From contig CM047426.1 of the NCBI GenBank assembly GCA_026168455.1, positions 63,253,562-63,317,561 on the forward strand: 64,000 nucleotides of DNA, in the 5' to 3' direction. Below are positions 42,619-53,307 of the stretch, in pieces. The DNA comes from Theocolax elegans. Taxonomy: Eukaryota > Arthropoda > Insecta > Hymenoptera > Cerocephalidae. The position numbers and the translations under genes are program-made. Below the pieces are notes generated by a model. That model saw nothing but the letters and a program-made list of their open reading frames with translations, was not told the origin of the DNA and did no database searches. Numbering within the stretch: the stretch's first letter is position 1; every line of letters starts with the position of its first letter.

Positions 42619-42978
42619 TTATGAACGGGAAGGAATAAGAGCTGACAAAACTGTACCTAGTACAGGTGCAAGTAGTGCTGTTAAGAAACCGTGCCCTTTT
42701 TGTACAATCAAACGTTTCTTACTTTTCCACGACGTAGAATTTCTATTTGACAATTTACGTAATACGTGTTTATGTTTAGATAGTTTAGCTTTCTGTGTAT
42801 TAGTGAGTGAGACGTTGCCTTTTAAAGTATTTAATGCACATTCGCATATACCTTTGATTATTCTACGATCAGCTAATTTTAATACAGCATTCCTTTGACA
42901 ATTGTTTAAATGATATAGAGCATGCAGTACGTTTGCTGTTTTGGGATCGAGTGACTTTTTCGACCTTGTCGGAGCCAT
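42619..42978 (-). CDS. small basic Polinton protein with C-terminal membrane segment, 119 aa
   Basis: It is highly basic in the middle (KAKLSKHKHVLRKLSNRN) and ends in one hydrophobic segment (GFLTALLAPVLGTVLSALIP), preceded by KKRLIVQKGH. The LIVQKG-GFL-LLAPVLG pattern is common to a small Polinton virion-type protein. The start overlaps the ATPase stop as TAATG at 42977-42981, which suggests translation coupling or termination-reinitiation. Possible role: membrane-active or DNA-binding core protein (inference). Confidence 0.65.
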   Translation of the reverse strand: MAPTRSKKSLDPKTANVLHALYHLNNCQRNAVLKLADRRIIKGICECALNTLKGNVSLTNTQKAKLSKHKHVLRKLSNRNSTSWKSKKRLIVQKGHGFLTALLAPVLGTVLSALIPSRS

Positions 42979-43682
42979 TATATATGCAATACTGATAGGT
43001 CACGAGAAGAAACACCTCTCTTTATATTTTTCGGTGTATAAACATATTGAAAAGGATCGTCGGGAAAAATATTAGTGCGCACTCTACATATTTCTGGAGT
43101 ATTTTGTTTTAAGTCAAGTAATAAATAGCCATGAGGTACAGACGTAGCATCCATATAAGATTCTTGTAAAAATTTTGGATTTTCAGGGTATACTTGGCGA
43201 GCCATATGTTGTATTTGAGCACGATCCCTTGGATTTTTAAAAATTACAATATAATTTGAATTGAGTGAAATGTCTCTCTGTTTTGGACCTTGATGAAATA
43301 AATTTTGCGTTATAAAAATTACACTGATATTTTTATGATGACTTCCTTTTGTAAATAAATCGGCAACAGTATTATTTGATGACTCGCGCATTAAATCATC
43401 GATCACTACCAACTTTGGACGAGAATCCGACGCAAAATCCTCGTTTTGAGGTAACCCTTCATGAAACTCTACATCGTTACCGTATTCTAAATATCCGTCT
43501 TGCCACTCTGAGTAATACAATAGTTTACGGGCAAAAACGGTATCGGACATTTTGTCAATTTGGCGGAAAAACCGTTTAACAAAGTACGTTTTACCACATC
43601 CTGTGGGTCCACAGATCATTGATGTCCATGGGTGTTTCCACGATATCATTTTAAAAATAACAATAAAAAAATCTAAAGTCAA
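42978..43682 (-). CDS. Polinton genome-packaging ATPase (FtsK/HerA), 234 aa
   Basis: Walker A is GPTGCGKT at about residues 25-32, Walker B is KLVVIDDL at about 91-98 and the sensor-like strand ISVIFITQNLFHQG follows at about 119. NYIVIFKNPRDRAQIQHMAR is the usual post-sensor block of the viral A32-like packaging ATPases in this group. The real start may be Met12 (MISWKHPW). It would pump DNA into the capsid. The frame is intact. Confidence 0.93.
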   Translation of the reverse strand: MTLDFFIVIFKMISWKHPWTSMICGPTGCGKTYFVKRFFRQIDKMSDTVFARKLLYYSEWQDGYLEYGNDVEFHEGLPQNEDFASDSRPKLVVIDDLMRESSNNTVADLFTKGSHHKNISVIFITQNLFHQGPKQRDISLNSNYIVIFKNPRDRAQIQHMARQVYPENPKFLQESYMDATSVPHGYLLLDLKQNTPEICRVRTNIFPDDPFQYVYTPKNIKRGVSSRDLSVLHI

Positions 43683-44076
43683 GCTTGTTTCTAACCGCGG
43701 AGGGCCACACGGGCGGATACGTACGAGAATTCAGCTAATAATCGTACGTACGCGGCGAAAGAATCTAGCGTACTGAACCGCGGGTATTAGCTTAGATATA
43801 TTTATAAGCTAATATTTAATAAACAAACAAGAATAAGCTAGTTTGAAATAAAAATATGAAATTATAATACAATTTTAAAAATAATTGGAATGTAATTTAG
43901 ACATTAAAATATTGAATTTATTAAATAAATTTTTAATAATAATGTGGATAGAAAGGATAGAGGGAGTGAAAATATTTAAATAATACATAGTATCACAATT
44001 TATAGTTATATATATATATACATATATTTATTTATTATTATTCACAATATCATTTATAAAGATTTACTACAATACA
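43683..44076. promoter_or_regulatory. Polinton intergenic region upstream of the packaging/structural cluster
   Basis: About 390 bp without a gene. The part next to the ATPase (43690-43790) is GC-richer, with two ACCGCGG copies and CGTACGTACG; the rest is AT-rich. As all genes to the left are transcribed leftward, this is a plausible promoter region for them. No defined element is proven. Confidence 0.4.
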
Positions 44077-44508
44077 TTAATATACAATTCTTTTTAAACT
44101 ATTATCATTATTATAAGAATAAAAATATCGCGTACTGTCCACATGAATCGGACAATGAGGATTATCATTCAACATATTTTGAGACTTGATATTATCTATT
44201 ATTAAATGCAAAGAATTAATTTTTCTCACTTCTATAGTTTTCAATATTTTTGTTACGTGTACGTTCTCGTGAGTTACAAGATCATTGAGTACAATATTTT
44301 TTTTCACGCGTTCGCAATCATCAGCCTCGCACACTAACATATTACATATACCACAAACTTCCCACACACAGTCAAAATTCATTTGATAGGATATATGTAC
44401 ATTACAATGTTTTGACAATTTTTTTAACATTTTTAACATTTCGTTATATTTTATATTACATTCTTCGCTCTTATATCTATTTTCCTTTAAAATTATTAAT
44501 ATGTGCAA
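44077..44508 (-). CDS. Polinton Cys-rich protein of unknown function
   Basis: 143 aa from the first Met. The open frame continues upstream to about 44650 without an AUG and there includes CCKNCNVPKC, a likely zinc-binding cluster. Within the gene, CVWEVCGICNMLVCEADDCE adds more cysteines. That pattern suggests a zinc-ribbon or knuckle protein. It lies directly downstream of the polymerase. The missing upstream AUG could mean a splice acceptor (TTCCAG at about 44620) or a short first Met. I do not recognise a family. Confidence 0.5.
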   Translation of the reverse strand: MHILIILKENRYKSEECNIKYNEMLKMLKKLSKHCNVHISYQMNFDCVWEVCGICNMLVCEADDCERVKKNIVLNDLVTHENVHVTKILKTIEVRKINSLHLIIDNIKSQNMLNDNPHCPIHVDSTRYFYSYNNDNSLKRIVY

Positions 44509-44738
44509 AGCCTTGTGCCATGCTAATCCTTCTAATGTATTTTTGTATTCTGGAAAATATTTGCATTTAGGTACGTTACAATTTTTACAACATGCATTAG
44601 TTAAATTAAGCCAAGCATTATTATCTGGAACATAAAAAATAATATTTTTGTTTATACATCGTTATTATTATATATATATTTACATAACACACCATTCTTA
44701 TATTTAAAACTAACTATACATATTTTCTATTATTATTA

Positions 44739-47038
44739 TTATACATGCATTTTCTTATAACCATAAGGATATGATATATGTTCATTTTCATGCCTTCTTT
44801 TAAGGTTATTGGCTTTAGTTTTCTTGGTTTCTTCCTTTGTTACAACGTCATGAAAAGCAGTACGACGTATAGCGTTATATTTACATTCAATTACATTATC
44901 TGTATTTAATACGAGAGCTTTAATCTTATCATAATTTACAGTATTCACAGTCGATGAATTTAACGTGATACCCTTAATTTTACAAACCTCATGAGTAGTT
45001 CCGTTAGGGGTATTTACAATGTAAGAATAAAATTTTGGACCGGCTGAGACAAATTTACAAATATAACTGTTTTTTCCGTAGCATTCTAATTCATCCGTCA
45101 TATCGCCCAATAATCTCCCTGTAGGTATCTTGTATTCATTTGGAGTGTTTTTATTTATATAGATACACGAGTCTGTATCGTAATATAATATTCTATCATG
45201 TAATTTTTCTAAGTAAGAATACAATTTTAATCGTGCTTGAGCTGTTGTATATGCTGCAATAACAACATTTGTAATAGAAGATGGACTGTAAACGTTATCT
45301 TTATACTTCCAATTTATATAAAAAACTTCCTGATTAACCGGTAAAACATTAAATAATTCTTTATCATCACATTCAAGAATTTCAATTAATCTGTTTCTGT
45401 CTCTAATAACTTCAGTAGTACCCATATTTTCCCTCTGACCAAATTTACCCCAAAATGAATTTAACGCTAGTTTAGCTAAAAATCGCATTCCGGGGTTAGA
45501 TTCAATTTTCTCTTTTTCTAAAAGTATGCCTTCCTCTGTTTCATATTCTTTTAAATACTTTTCACGCGATTCATTATCAGTACAATTTGAAGGCCACCCA
45601 CTCGCTTGTTGTTTAAGTTTTAAAAATGTATTAATGTATTCAACAAACAGTCCACCTTTATCATTGCTCTCATCACGTTTAAACTGAGTTACACTATATT
45701 GCCATATTTCATATATAGCTGTTATAGTGTACCCTACATTCAAAGCTTTTTTTAATTCTTCAGAGACCCAAGTACCTGTCAACTCTCTATCCCTAATGTT
45801 TTCGTGGGTGCATTCGGTTTGTGTCAAATTTTCACAACAGGATCGACACAATGGAAACATTAATTTGTTATGCATCCGTACTGGTAGTACGGGTAAAAAT
45901 AACTCTCTTGGAGGTAAAACTCTACATTTTATCAATCCTTCAACTTTTTCAATATTAAAATTATTTCCTGTTAAAATTTTGCATTTATCACCCACAAAAA
46001 TATCAGGATGACCTACAGGGAATTTCCCTACTTTACATATATAAGGATATAATGAGCAAATGTCCACATACGAAATTGTTTCGTTTTCTTTCGTTTCTGC
46101 CAGAGAAACGATATTCTCTGTACGTCCCCCGAAAAACGAATCTCTAGGATTTAAACAGTCACTCAACAATAACGGATGATTGAATAATAATTGAACTAAT
46201 TCAGGATTTTCAGTTTTATATTTTTTGAACACACACCCCCAGATTTCTACAAGTATATATCCAAATGATTTGATACGGTTGGAAATATTAATCGTACGCG
46301 AATAACGCTGATCAAAAGTATCGCCATAACTTTCTAAAATTTTGGTACGTTGATCATCTTTGTAGCATTCGATACATCCATGCCAAAAACAACCGTGGAA
46401 TTGGTATACATATCGTTTACCATCAGTATCTTTGTAATACCCGTCTACCAGGATATTCTCACGTAGTCTATATTCTGCCCCCTTACCAGCATGTATAATA
46501 TCTTGACCGGTTTCTTTTTCCATTAAAATTAACCATTCCAACGATTCGCGAGAATGCGTGTTTTTCTTACGGTAACCACCTGTAGGAATAACTCCTATTT
46601 GGTCGGGTTTTAAATATTTTTTTCTATATATACGCGAGCACGCACTGGCTATAGTAGTAGCCTCAGCAAATGGACATGTATCTCCAACTTTTAAAAAACT
46701 TTTTCTAAATTCTGAACACGACTTCCTTAAAATATCTACATCAGTTTTACAGTACTTAATAATTTCTTGCTCAAAATTAAATACGTAATTATTTTTTTCT
46801 AAATCATTGTACCATGAATCAAATTTTGCTTTGTCAGCAATCGACATCGATTCTGGAGAATAAAACTCTTTTCTAGGTAATTTACCGACATAGTTTCGAT
46901 TTTCTTCGGTATTAAATAAATGGGGAAATGTTCCTTTAACAACATTTTCTGAAAAACCGAATGCTTGCGGTAATTTGCTTAACCCCATATGAAAGTAATT
47001 TAAACTATCGATGAATTTAATTTTGTTTCCAATTTTCA
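44739..47038 (-). pseudogene. Polinton DNA polymerase B, C-terminal part (polymerase domain)
   Basis: Contains Exo III (YCKTDVDIL), motif A (SYVDICSLYPYI), motif B (LALNSFWGKFG) and motif C (YYDTDSCIYI), all with the expected catalytic residues of protein-primed family B polymerases. The first Met codon at 47039 is internal to the gene. The preceding half (with Exo I and II) lies beyond the nested element. Apart from that insertion this half is open to its natural stop. The Asp pair of motifs A and C coordinates metal for nucleotide addition. Confidence 0.93.
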
Positions 47039-47580
47039 TTAAGGGGTCAAGCCTGGGTTAATTGCTCAAAAAATCGATTTTTTTTTTATTAACTTTTTTT
47101 AAAGTATTTCTTACATAAAACATTATCCCAAAATTTGAAAAAAAAACAAAAAATTTTTTCGCAAGTTATAATTGAAATAAAGTAAGCATCAATAGACATT
47201 ATTTCTCTAAAATTATTTTTGCAAAAAAAGACATTTTATTTTAATTTAACTAAAATAATATTTGCGAGGTTTTCGACGTTTACATACAAGTATATTAAAC
47301 GAAGCAACTATCAAGCGTAGAGTTTGGTAAAGTAGAAATCTACTTTACCATACGATTCAAATTTAATAGTTAATAAATAAATGATTCCTTTTACTCTAAT
47401 ATACTGCACAAATACGTACAGTTCTATTTGAAGTAAATATTGTCTGCATTGATAAAGTATTTACATTATTTTAGTAAATACTCAGTGGATTTTAAATTAA
47501 AAGTATATTTTTATCTTTAAATTTTATTAGTTTTAAGAAATTAATTATAAGTTTATACAAAAAAAGAGCAGTAAAAAAAA

Positions 47581-48340
47581 TGCCAGACTCAAGTAATAGA
47601 ATACCTGGTACATTTGCTCATAAAAAAATTATCAACATCAGTAAGATCCAACTACGATGCACGTCCATCAACATTGATCCAGATCAAGTAAAAAGTTAAA
47701 AACTGATACCATTGAAGAAAGTAGCACAGAAAATAGAATTATTGATATATCACTACTTTTCCCAACATTAGAAGAATTTTTAGTTTGTCAGAATTGTCAT
47801 GGTACAGTTAAATTTTCTGAAGTTGATGTGAGAGGTTTGGGAAGTAAAATAACAATAACATGTACAAACTGTTTTAAGGTATTTGTTATTGATTCAAGTA
47901 GAAAAGTTGGAAAAAAGTAACGCTTATGAAATAAATAGACGTTAGTGTACACAATGAGAACTCTTGGTCATGGGCATGCTGGTTTAGTTACTTTTTGTGG
48001 AAATATGGATTTGCCGAGTCCAGTTTGTCACAGTAATTATGACATTATTAATACAGAGATAAAAAATGTTTGTAAAGAAGTTGGTAAACAGTCTATGAAA
48101 GCAACTGTAGAGCAAGTATATGATTCAACAAGTCAGAATTGCCATATAAGTCTATCAGGTGATGGTTCTTGGAGGAAGCCAGGATTCAATTCTCTTCAAG
48201 GTGTTGATACTGCATGAGAATAAAAAAGTAATTGACGTTCCTCCAAAGCAATCTTTTTGCAGAGCATGTGAATTGCGACCAGAAGAAGAAACAAAAGAAT
48301 ATAGAGAGTGGTACTTTATGGCATGAAATATACTAATTAT
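47581..48340 (+). pseudogene. Mutator/Kolobok-type transposase N-terminal remnant
   Basis: Read across frames: MPDSSNRIPGTFAHKKI, then a treble-clef-like CQNC...CTNC pair near 47790-47870 (FLVCQNCHGTVKF, ITITCTNCFKV). The frame 47945-48217 follows (TLGHGHAGLVTFCGNMDLPS, SLSGDGSWRKPGFNSLQGV), then FCRACELRPEEETKEY. This order matches the Mutator-like transposase domain widespread in insect genomes; SGDGSW contains an acidic residue of the likely catalytic set. Stops and truncation after 48340 leave no active enzyme. Confidence 0.7.
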
Positions 48341-48749
48341 ATTGGAGGTTTGAAACACTTTCACAAATAAGTACACATAAAATAACTTCGACCACATAAT
48401 ATCGCACTAAGCACAAATACATTGAGCATAACAAAACACTTGTTTATAATTTTATCTGTATTCTGCAAATATTGTATATCTAAGTGTTGGCACATTGGTT
48501 ATGCTGAAATGGAGAAACAAAGAATCAATTTCTTGACATAAATAAAATATAAATTTAAGGTTATGCAAATACTTATCTGATATAATTTGTTCATGCAGTT
48601 TTATAAACCACTTGTTTCTTTTATTTATTTTATTTAGATACTATATATATATATATAATATAATATATAATTCTACTTGATATTATAATAGCTTAAAACT
48701 GAACTACAAACGTGTGGCTGGTGCACACTTCCATTAGCAGCTGTAACAC

Positions 48750-48846
48750 TATACATGCCTCTCTCTTTCTCTATCACGTGACAAGGCTATCCGAAAAATC
48801 AATAATCTTATGGAAGACTTGTCATGTGAGAGAGAGAGAAAGAGAT
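48750..48846. repeat. short inverted repeat, hairpin-forming
   Basis: CTCTCTTTCTCTATCACGTG and the following ACAAG are mirrored about 50 bp later as CTTGTCATGTGAGAGAGAGA. It lies inside the nested TTAA element. Confidence 0.65.
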
Positions 48847-49326
48847 ATTGTACACAACTGTCAAACAGTATTTGTTTTTACTGCATTCTTTACATATTTT
48901 TAATTAAATTTAATGCTTATAATAAAAATTATAATCATATAATATAGTATATGATTTTTTATCAAAATATTTTTTAAAATCCATATAATCATGCATTAAT
49001 ATTCAATAATAGCAAAGTATTCTTGTAGTTTTAAAAAATTTTATTCCTCTTTTTATAAAGAAACTGATTTTTGAAGTTGATTTTCTGTTATTTTAGATAA
49101 TACATGTATATTAAAAAAATATACTGAATATTATATTAATAAAACCAGAAAAAAGGCATTATAAACCTATTAAATATATATATTATTAAGATTATATATA
49201 TATAAATTGTATAATACCTGAAGAATACGGTATTAGAATTATAAAATAAGTAAAACTTTAAATCTAATAAGTGAAACTTTAAATGCATTTATCTCATTAA
49301 TGGTTTTTTAATGATTTTAGCTTACT

Positions 49327-49636
49327 TGCCGCAGGATATTTCAGAGCCAGGTTGATGAATCACTTTGAAATTTTGGGGAAACTTTTAAAATATATATTTC
49401 TACGGACTTATGTTGCCCAATTTTCAAAAAGATAAGTTTTAGGTGAATGTTATGTACGTATACGTACATAACATTCACTATTTTTCTTATTATTATCAAC
49501 TTTTATAGTTAATACATTGTTATTAATTTTTTTTTCAAAAAAAGAAAAACATAAGTCTGTAAACATATGTTCCATGAACATTTTAAGACTTATTAGACAT
49601 TAAAAGATGCATTCAGTGCTTCAATATCCTGCGGCA
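49327..49636. mobile_element. MITE with central perfect palindrome
   Basis: Terminal repeats TGCCGCAGGATATT and AATATCCTGCGGCA enclose 310 bp, with a possible 3-bp duplication ACT on each side. At 49443-49478 is a perfect 36-bp palindrome whose left half is GTGAATGTTATGTACGTA. It is nested in the TTAA element, which is nested in the Polinton. Confidence 0.75.
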
Positions 49637-49852
49637 ACTGCAAAAATTGATCAATTTTTTAATATCATTAGAAGTTTAATAACCAGGATTAAAAATACAT
49701 AATAAACATTTTTTATATTGATAAATATAAAGTATAATATATATATATTATGTAAAAAAAAATAAATTTGTAAGAAGAATTAAAAAAAAAAATTTATTCT
49801 AATAATAATTGTTTATTTATTTATAACATTTAATCCAGGCTTGACCCCTTAA

Positions 49853-51633
49853 TATAATATTTGTTCCATTTGTAATAATATTAGGCGTTATTTTTGTATT
49901 TTCAACACAATATTTTAATATAAATTGAGCATCAAATCCCTTACTATTGTGAGCTATACATATTATCTGTTTAAAATTTAATTGTTGTTTTTCAATATTT
50001 AAAATAAAATCAATAAAATTCTTGACAACATTATTCTTAAATATATAAGTCAATCCGTAATTACAATTTTTGCAAATATTTTTCATTTCCGAATCAATAC
50101 AAGAACTGCAACAAACTTGTGCTACACATAAATTAACTTTGTGAAATAAGATTGTTTTATTTGGATTGTTACAACGTGTCTGTTGTTGCGCTTCGAAATC
50201 ATAAAAAATAAATATAGATTCTTCTCGTTCACCTTTATACTTATTTTTAATAACTGGTATATAACATTTATGGTTGTACGGCCTAATCGTAGCACAAATG
50301 GAACAAAATGAATTGCCACAAGTATGAGATTTATATTCCACAGATTTTAATTTTCCGCATGTAACACACTTTCGCAACGCTTCGCATACTGATAAATTTT
50401 TCCTATATGAATTTTCTTTTAAATGATTTTTAAAACAATTTTCACCGTAAAAATTTAATAAACATATGCTACATGTAAAAGAGATATTATTTTTATTACA
50501 AATACCCACAGTTTTGCATTTAGGACATTTATCTGGACATTTATGCGTCGATATACGTTTTGTACCTACATTACACGAAACGCAAAAATTATGACACGCA
50601 GCAGCCCCTGTCAAATCAGTAATGACATCGTAATGTTTTTCCTCGGGACTGTATAAAATATTTAACGTTATTTCTATCTCAATATTTAAATCTTTTAATT
50701 GTTTAACCCCATTAAATAATGGTTCATCGCCCGTCCCTATATAATTTTTTTCAAATACCATTATACCTGTATTGAAAGATTTTAAATATTCTTGAAATTT
50801 TCGAATTTCTTCTAACCCACATCCCCTAGTTGAATCTATTTGAACCCCTGCTTTTTTAATCAATTCATCAGCTAATAATAATTGTTTCTTACAATTGCTT
50901 TGCCGAACCTGATCCCACTTTAATTTTAATTCTGGTGTAATATTTTGACCGGCCAAGATTTTTTCACTATGAACTAAGGCAACAACTAGAGCACGCGGAA
51001 AACATTTTTCATCGGTATTATTAATCCTAACTATAGATTTAGAAATAACCGTATCAAAGTTGGTGTATTTATTTCTTCGACCTTTCCCATCTATCGATTT
51101 GACACAAGTTACTGTTATTTTAAATGTGTTATCAATTTTAAATTCTCGCGCACTTTGAGATATTAACTCTATTGACCTCCATAAATCCTCAACCGAATAT
51201 TGATTTAACCGTTTAAATTTATAAATAGGTCCCTGATTTAGAGTATTACTCGATACTGTGATCCCTATGAAATCATTTTGGTCATAAGTACGTAATATAT
51301 AACTAAATAACGCTTGCATACACTCGTTTAAATCAGTCGTTACATTTCCGGTTAAGTTATTATCACGAAATTTTAACATAATTACTCGCGCACTAGTTGC
51401 AAATTTTTTAAAATATTCCTCGCCTTCGTATAAAGTAATGAACGACTTACTTATTATCTCTTGTTGACGATTCTCATCTGTATTTACAGCACCGCCAATA
51501 ACGTGTTCTTCTTCTTCTTTTTTTTCTTCTTCTTCTTCTTCTTCTTCTTCTTTTTCTTCTTCTTCTCTTTCACACATCCCTGCACCATTTTGGGAATTGA
51601 ACGGTGACGAGGTTTCGTTCTCTGCTACACTCT
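49853..51633 (-). pseudogene. Polinton DNA polymerase B, exon 3 N-terminal part (exonuclease domain)
   Basis: Acceptor TTTTCAG at 51640-51634. The exon first encodes a poly-Glu stretch built on a TTC microsatellite (51505-51568). A module reading TDEKCFPRALVVALVHSEK follows (D-x-x-C resembling an OTU-like start, inference), then several C-x2-C pairs (CPDKCPKCKTVGIC and CSICLLNFYGENC). The 3'-5' exonuclease motifs Exo I (IFYDFEAQQQ) and Exo II (CIAHNSKGFDAQFI) come last. The frame then meets the nested element at TTAA. Exo III and the polymerase motifs lie at 44739-47038. Apart from the insertion the frame is open. Confidence 0.9.
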
Positions 51634-51793
51634 CTGAAAATATAAAATTTCACATATTTCACGTATTAAAAATTAAAAATAAATTTTTCATTCAACTTTG
51701 AAATTTTTTGAGATTAATATTATTTATAAATATTTTTTTTTTTGTACAATTTCTTAATTTATTGATATAATTATGTTTAAATGTTAAACTCAC

Positions 51794-51859
51794 CATCATT
51801 GATAGGTAATGTAACATTTCTATCCAACTCGTCATCATGCACTGCATCCTGCTCATTTT
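51794..51859 (-). CDS. Polinton DNA polymerase B, exon 2 (66 bp)
   Basis: Acceptor ACTTATAG and donor GTGAGT. It encodes NEQDAVHDDELDRNVTLPIN, acidic, probably a linker. Both split codons restore Glu with the neighbouring exons, so phases agree on both sides. Confidence 0.75.
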
Positions 51860-52235
51860 CTATAAGTAAAATAAAAACAATTATACATTAATATTTAAAT
51901 TAAAATAAATAATTTAATCATAAATTAAGTAAAGCAAAGTCGAGAAAAATGTTTAAACTTGTGTATCTTATGTATTTAAATAAGTTTATAAAATTTGAAT
52001 ATCCAAATATTTTCAATTTAAATATATAAATTACAAATTAAAATAAGATAAATTAAAGTTAATATTTAATAAAACATAAATTTTTTAAATAATTTTTATC
52101 CATAAAATAAGTACTCAATTTTTAGGTACATTTCAAGTATAATACAAAACAGTGTTAGCTTTAATCCATTTATAACTTTATACGCTAAATATATATTTCA
52201 CTTATACAAATATAATGAATGAATTTTATAATTAC

Positions 52236-52668
52236 CTTCTAGAATTTGTTGATATCGTATCGACACAAGTTTAGTTTTTTCTCCTTCTGGAAATTGGTTT
52301 TTCATCTCGTCCATGACAATTTTTAAAAGGGTCACATCACTTTCCTGTATACAAATCTTAAAAACTTTGTATAAAAATTCTTCTTTCTTATTTTCAACAA
52401 AAGATTTAAACATGTCTTTCATGCTTTGTACAAGCGATCGTCTGTAAATAGTAACACTACGACTATCACTCACGCGATTATTATAAATACGGAAGCGCGA
52501 ATTTCGGTTTCTTAATATGCACAACTGCCTATTAATTTCTATATCTTTAGGTTCTCCTCGACGAAGTCTCTCGAGTTGAACATCTTCCAACACTTTTTTA
52601 AACACTTTAAATACTACCGCGTTTTCTAAAGACATTTTCAAAGTAAAACTTACGGGAAACAGAAGCAC
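52236..52668 (-). CDS. Polinton DNA polymerase B, exon 1 (N-terminal helical domain)
   Basis: The frame from the second Met (52635) reads MSLENAVVFKVFKKVLEDVQ. It continues through RRGEPKDIEINRQLCILRNR, SMKDMFKSFVENKKEEFLYK and SIRYQQILE, where a donor GTAATT follows. It is predicted to be helical and basic, with no recognised family. In phase with exon 2, it adds about 135-145 residues to the polymerase. It might be a terminal-protein-like or regulatory part, or a separate protein if unspliced, when it would end EGNYKIHSLYLYK. Transcript evidence would decide. Confidence 0.65.
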
Positions 52669-53307
52669 ACTATCGAAACTCTGTGTATAGACTGAAAACT
52701 CTTGTCCAAAAATTCACATTATATACATTTTTCCTAATGAACAAGCTATTTATTTTTTCTATATATTATATGAAGTAATAAAAACATTTTCCTAAAATAA
52801 TTTAAAGAAACATTTTTTTCTTCTCTTTTTATAACCCTTAATATTTCTCTAGACGGCTATGTAGCAGATAAAATGTATATTATTTTGGTAGATATACGTG
52901 AAAATGTCGTTTCTTAATGCTTAGTACATAAAAGTTTTCATATCCAATGGTATTTCATTAAAAAGACCTTAGCGATGAGTGTACAAGCTTCTAATTATTC
53001 TTTAAGTGTACTGGACTTATTCATAGATATAACGTCCCTTAATGGACATTTCTATGACTTTTCTATACCCACTTAATTACCTACTCTCTACTTTCTCTGA
53101 TTTTACGCATATAACTCTTATATATTTTCACTTCTTACTCATGTTTGTTATCTTCACTTACGCCCTTCTACAACTCTCGTAACTGTACTTGTTTGCAGTA
53201 TTTAAGAAACAGAAAATTGAATTGTACATTATAAAGCAAAGAATCGTTACCTGAAACACTTCACTTCTCGTTTCTATACTTAATTACGCTAAGTTTTAAC
53301 GTTTACA
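52669..53307. promoter_or_regulatory. divergent intergenic region of the Polinton
   Basis: About 640 bp of AT-rich DNA lies between the leftward polymerase gene and the rightward 275-aa gene, so it should hold two promoters. I see no defined motif beyond TATA-like tracts. Confidence 0.5.

Larger units (their letters stand above)
47039..49852. mobile_element. nested TTAA element (Kolobok/Mutator-like), 2.8 kb
   Basis: TTAA at 47039-47042 and 49849-49852 flanks 47043-49848. The ends GGGGTCAAGCCTGG and CCAGGCTTGACCCC are perfect 14-bp inverted repeats, with weaker match beyond. The plus strand holds a decayed transposase-like gene. TTAA duplications are known for piggyBac and Kolobok; the transposase remnant is not piggyBac-like, so Kolobok-like is favoured. 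Its removal with one TTAA leaves the polymerase frame unbroken. Confidence 0.88.

Noticed and set aside
47039..49852. piggyBac assignment for the element in the polymerase gene
   Set aside because: TTAA fits, but the remnant protein has the Cys pairs and GDGSW block of the Mutator/Kolobok-type transposase, not piggyBac motifs.
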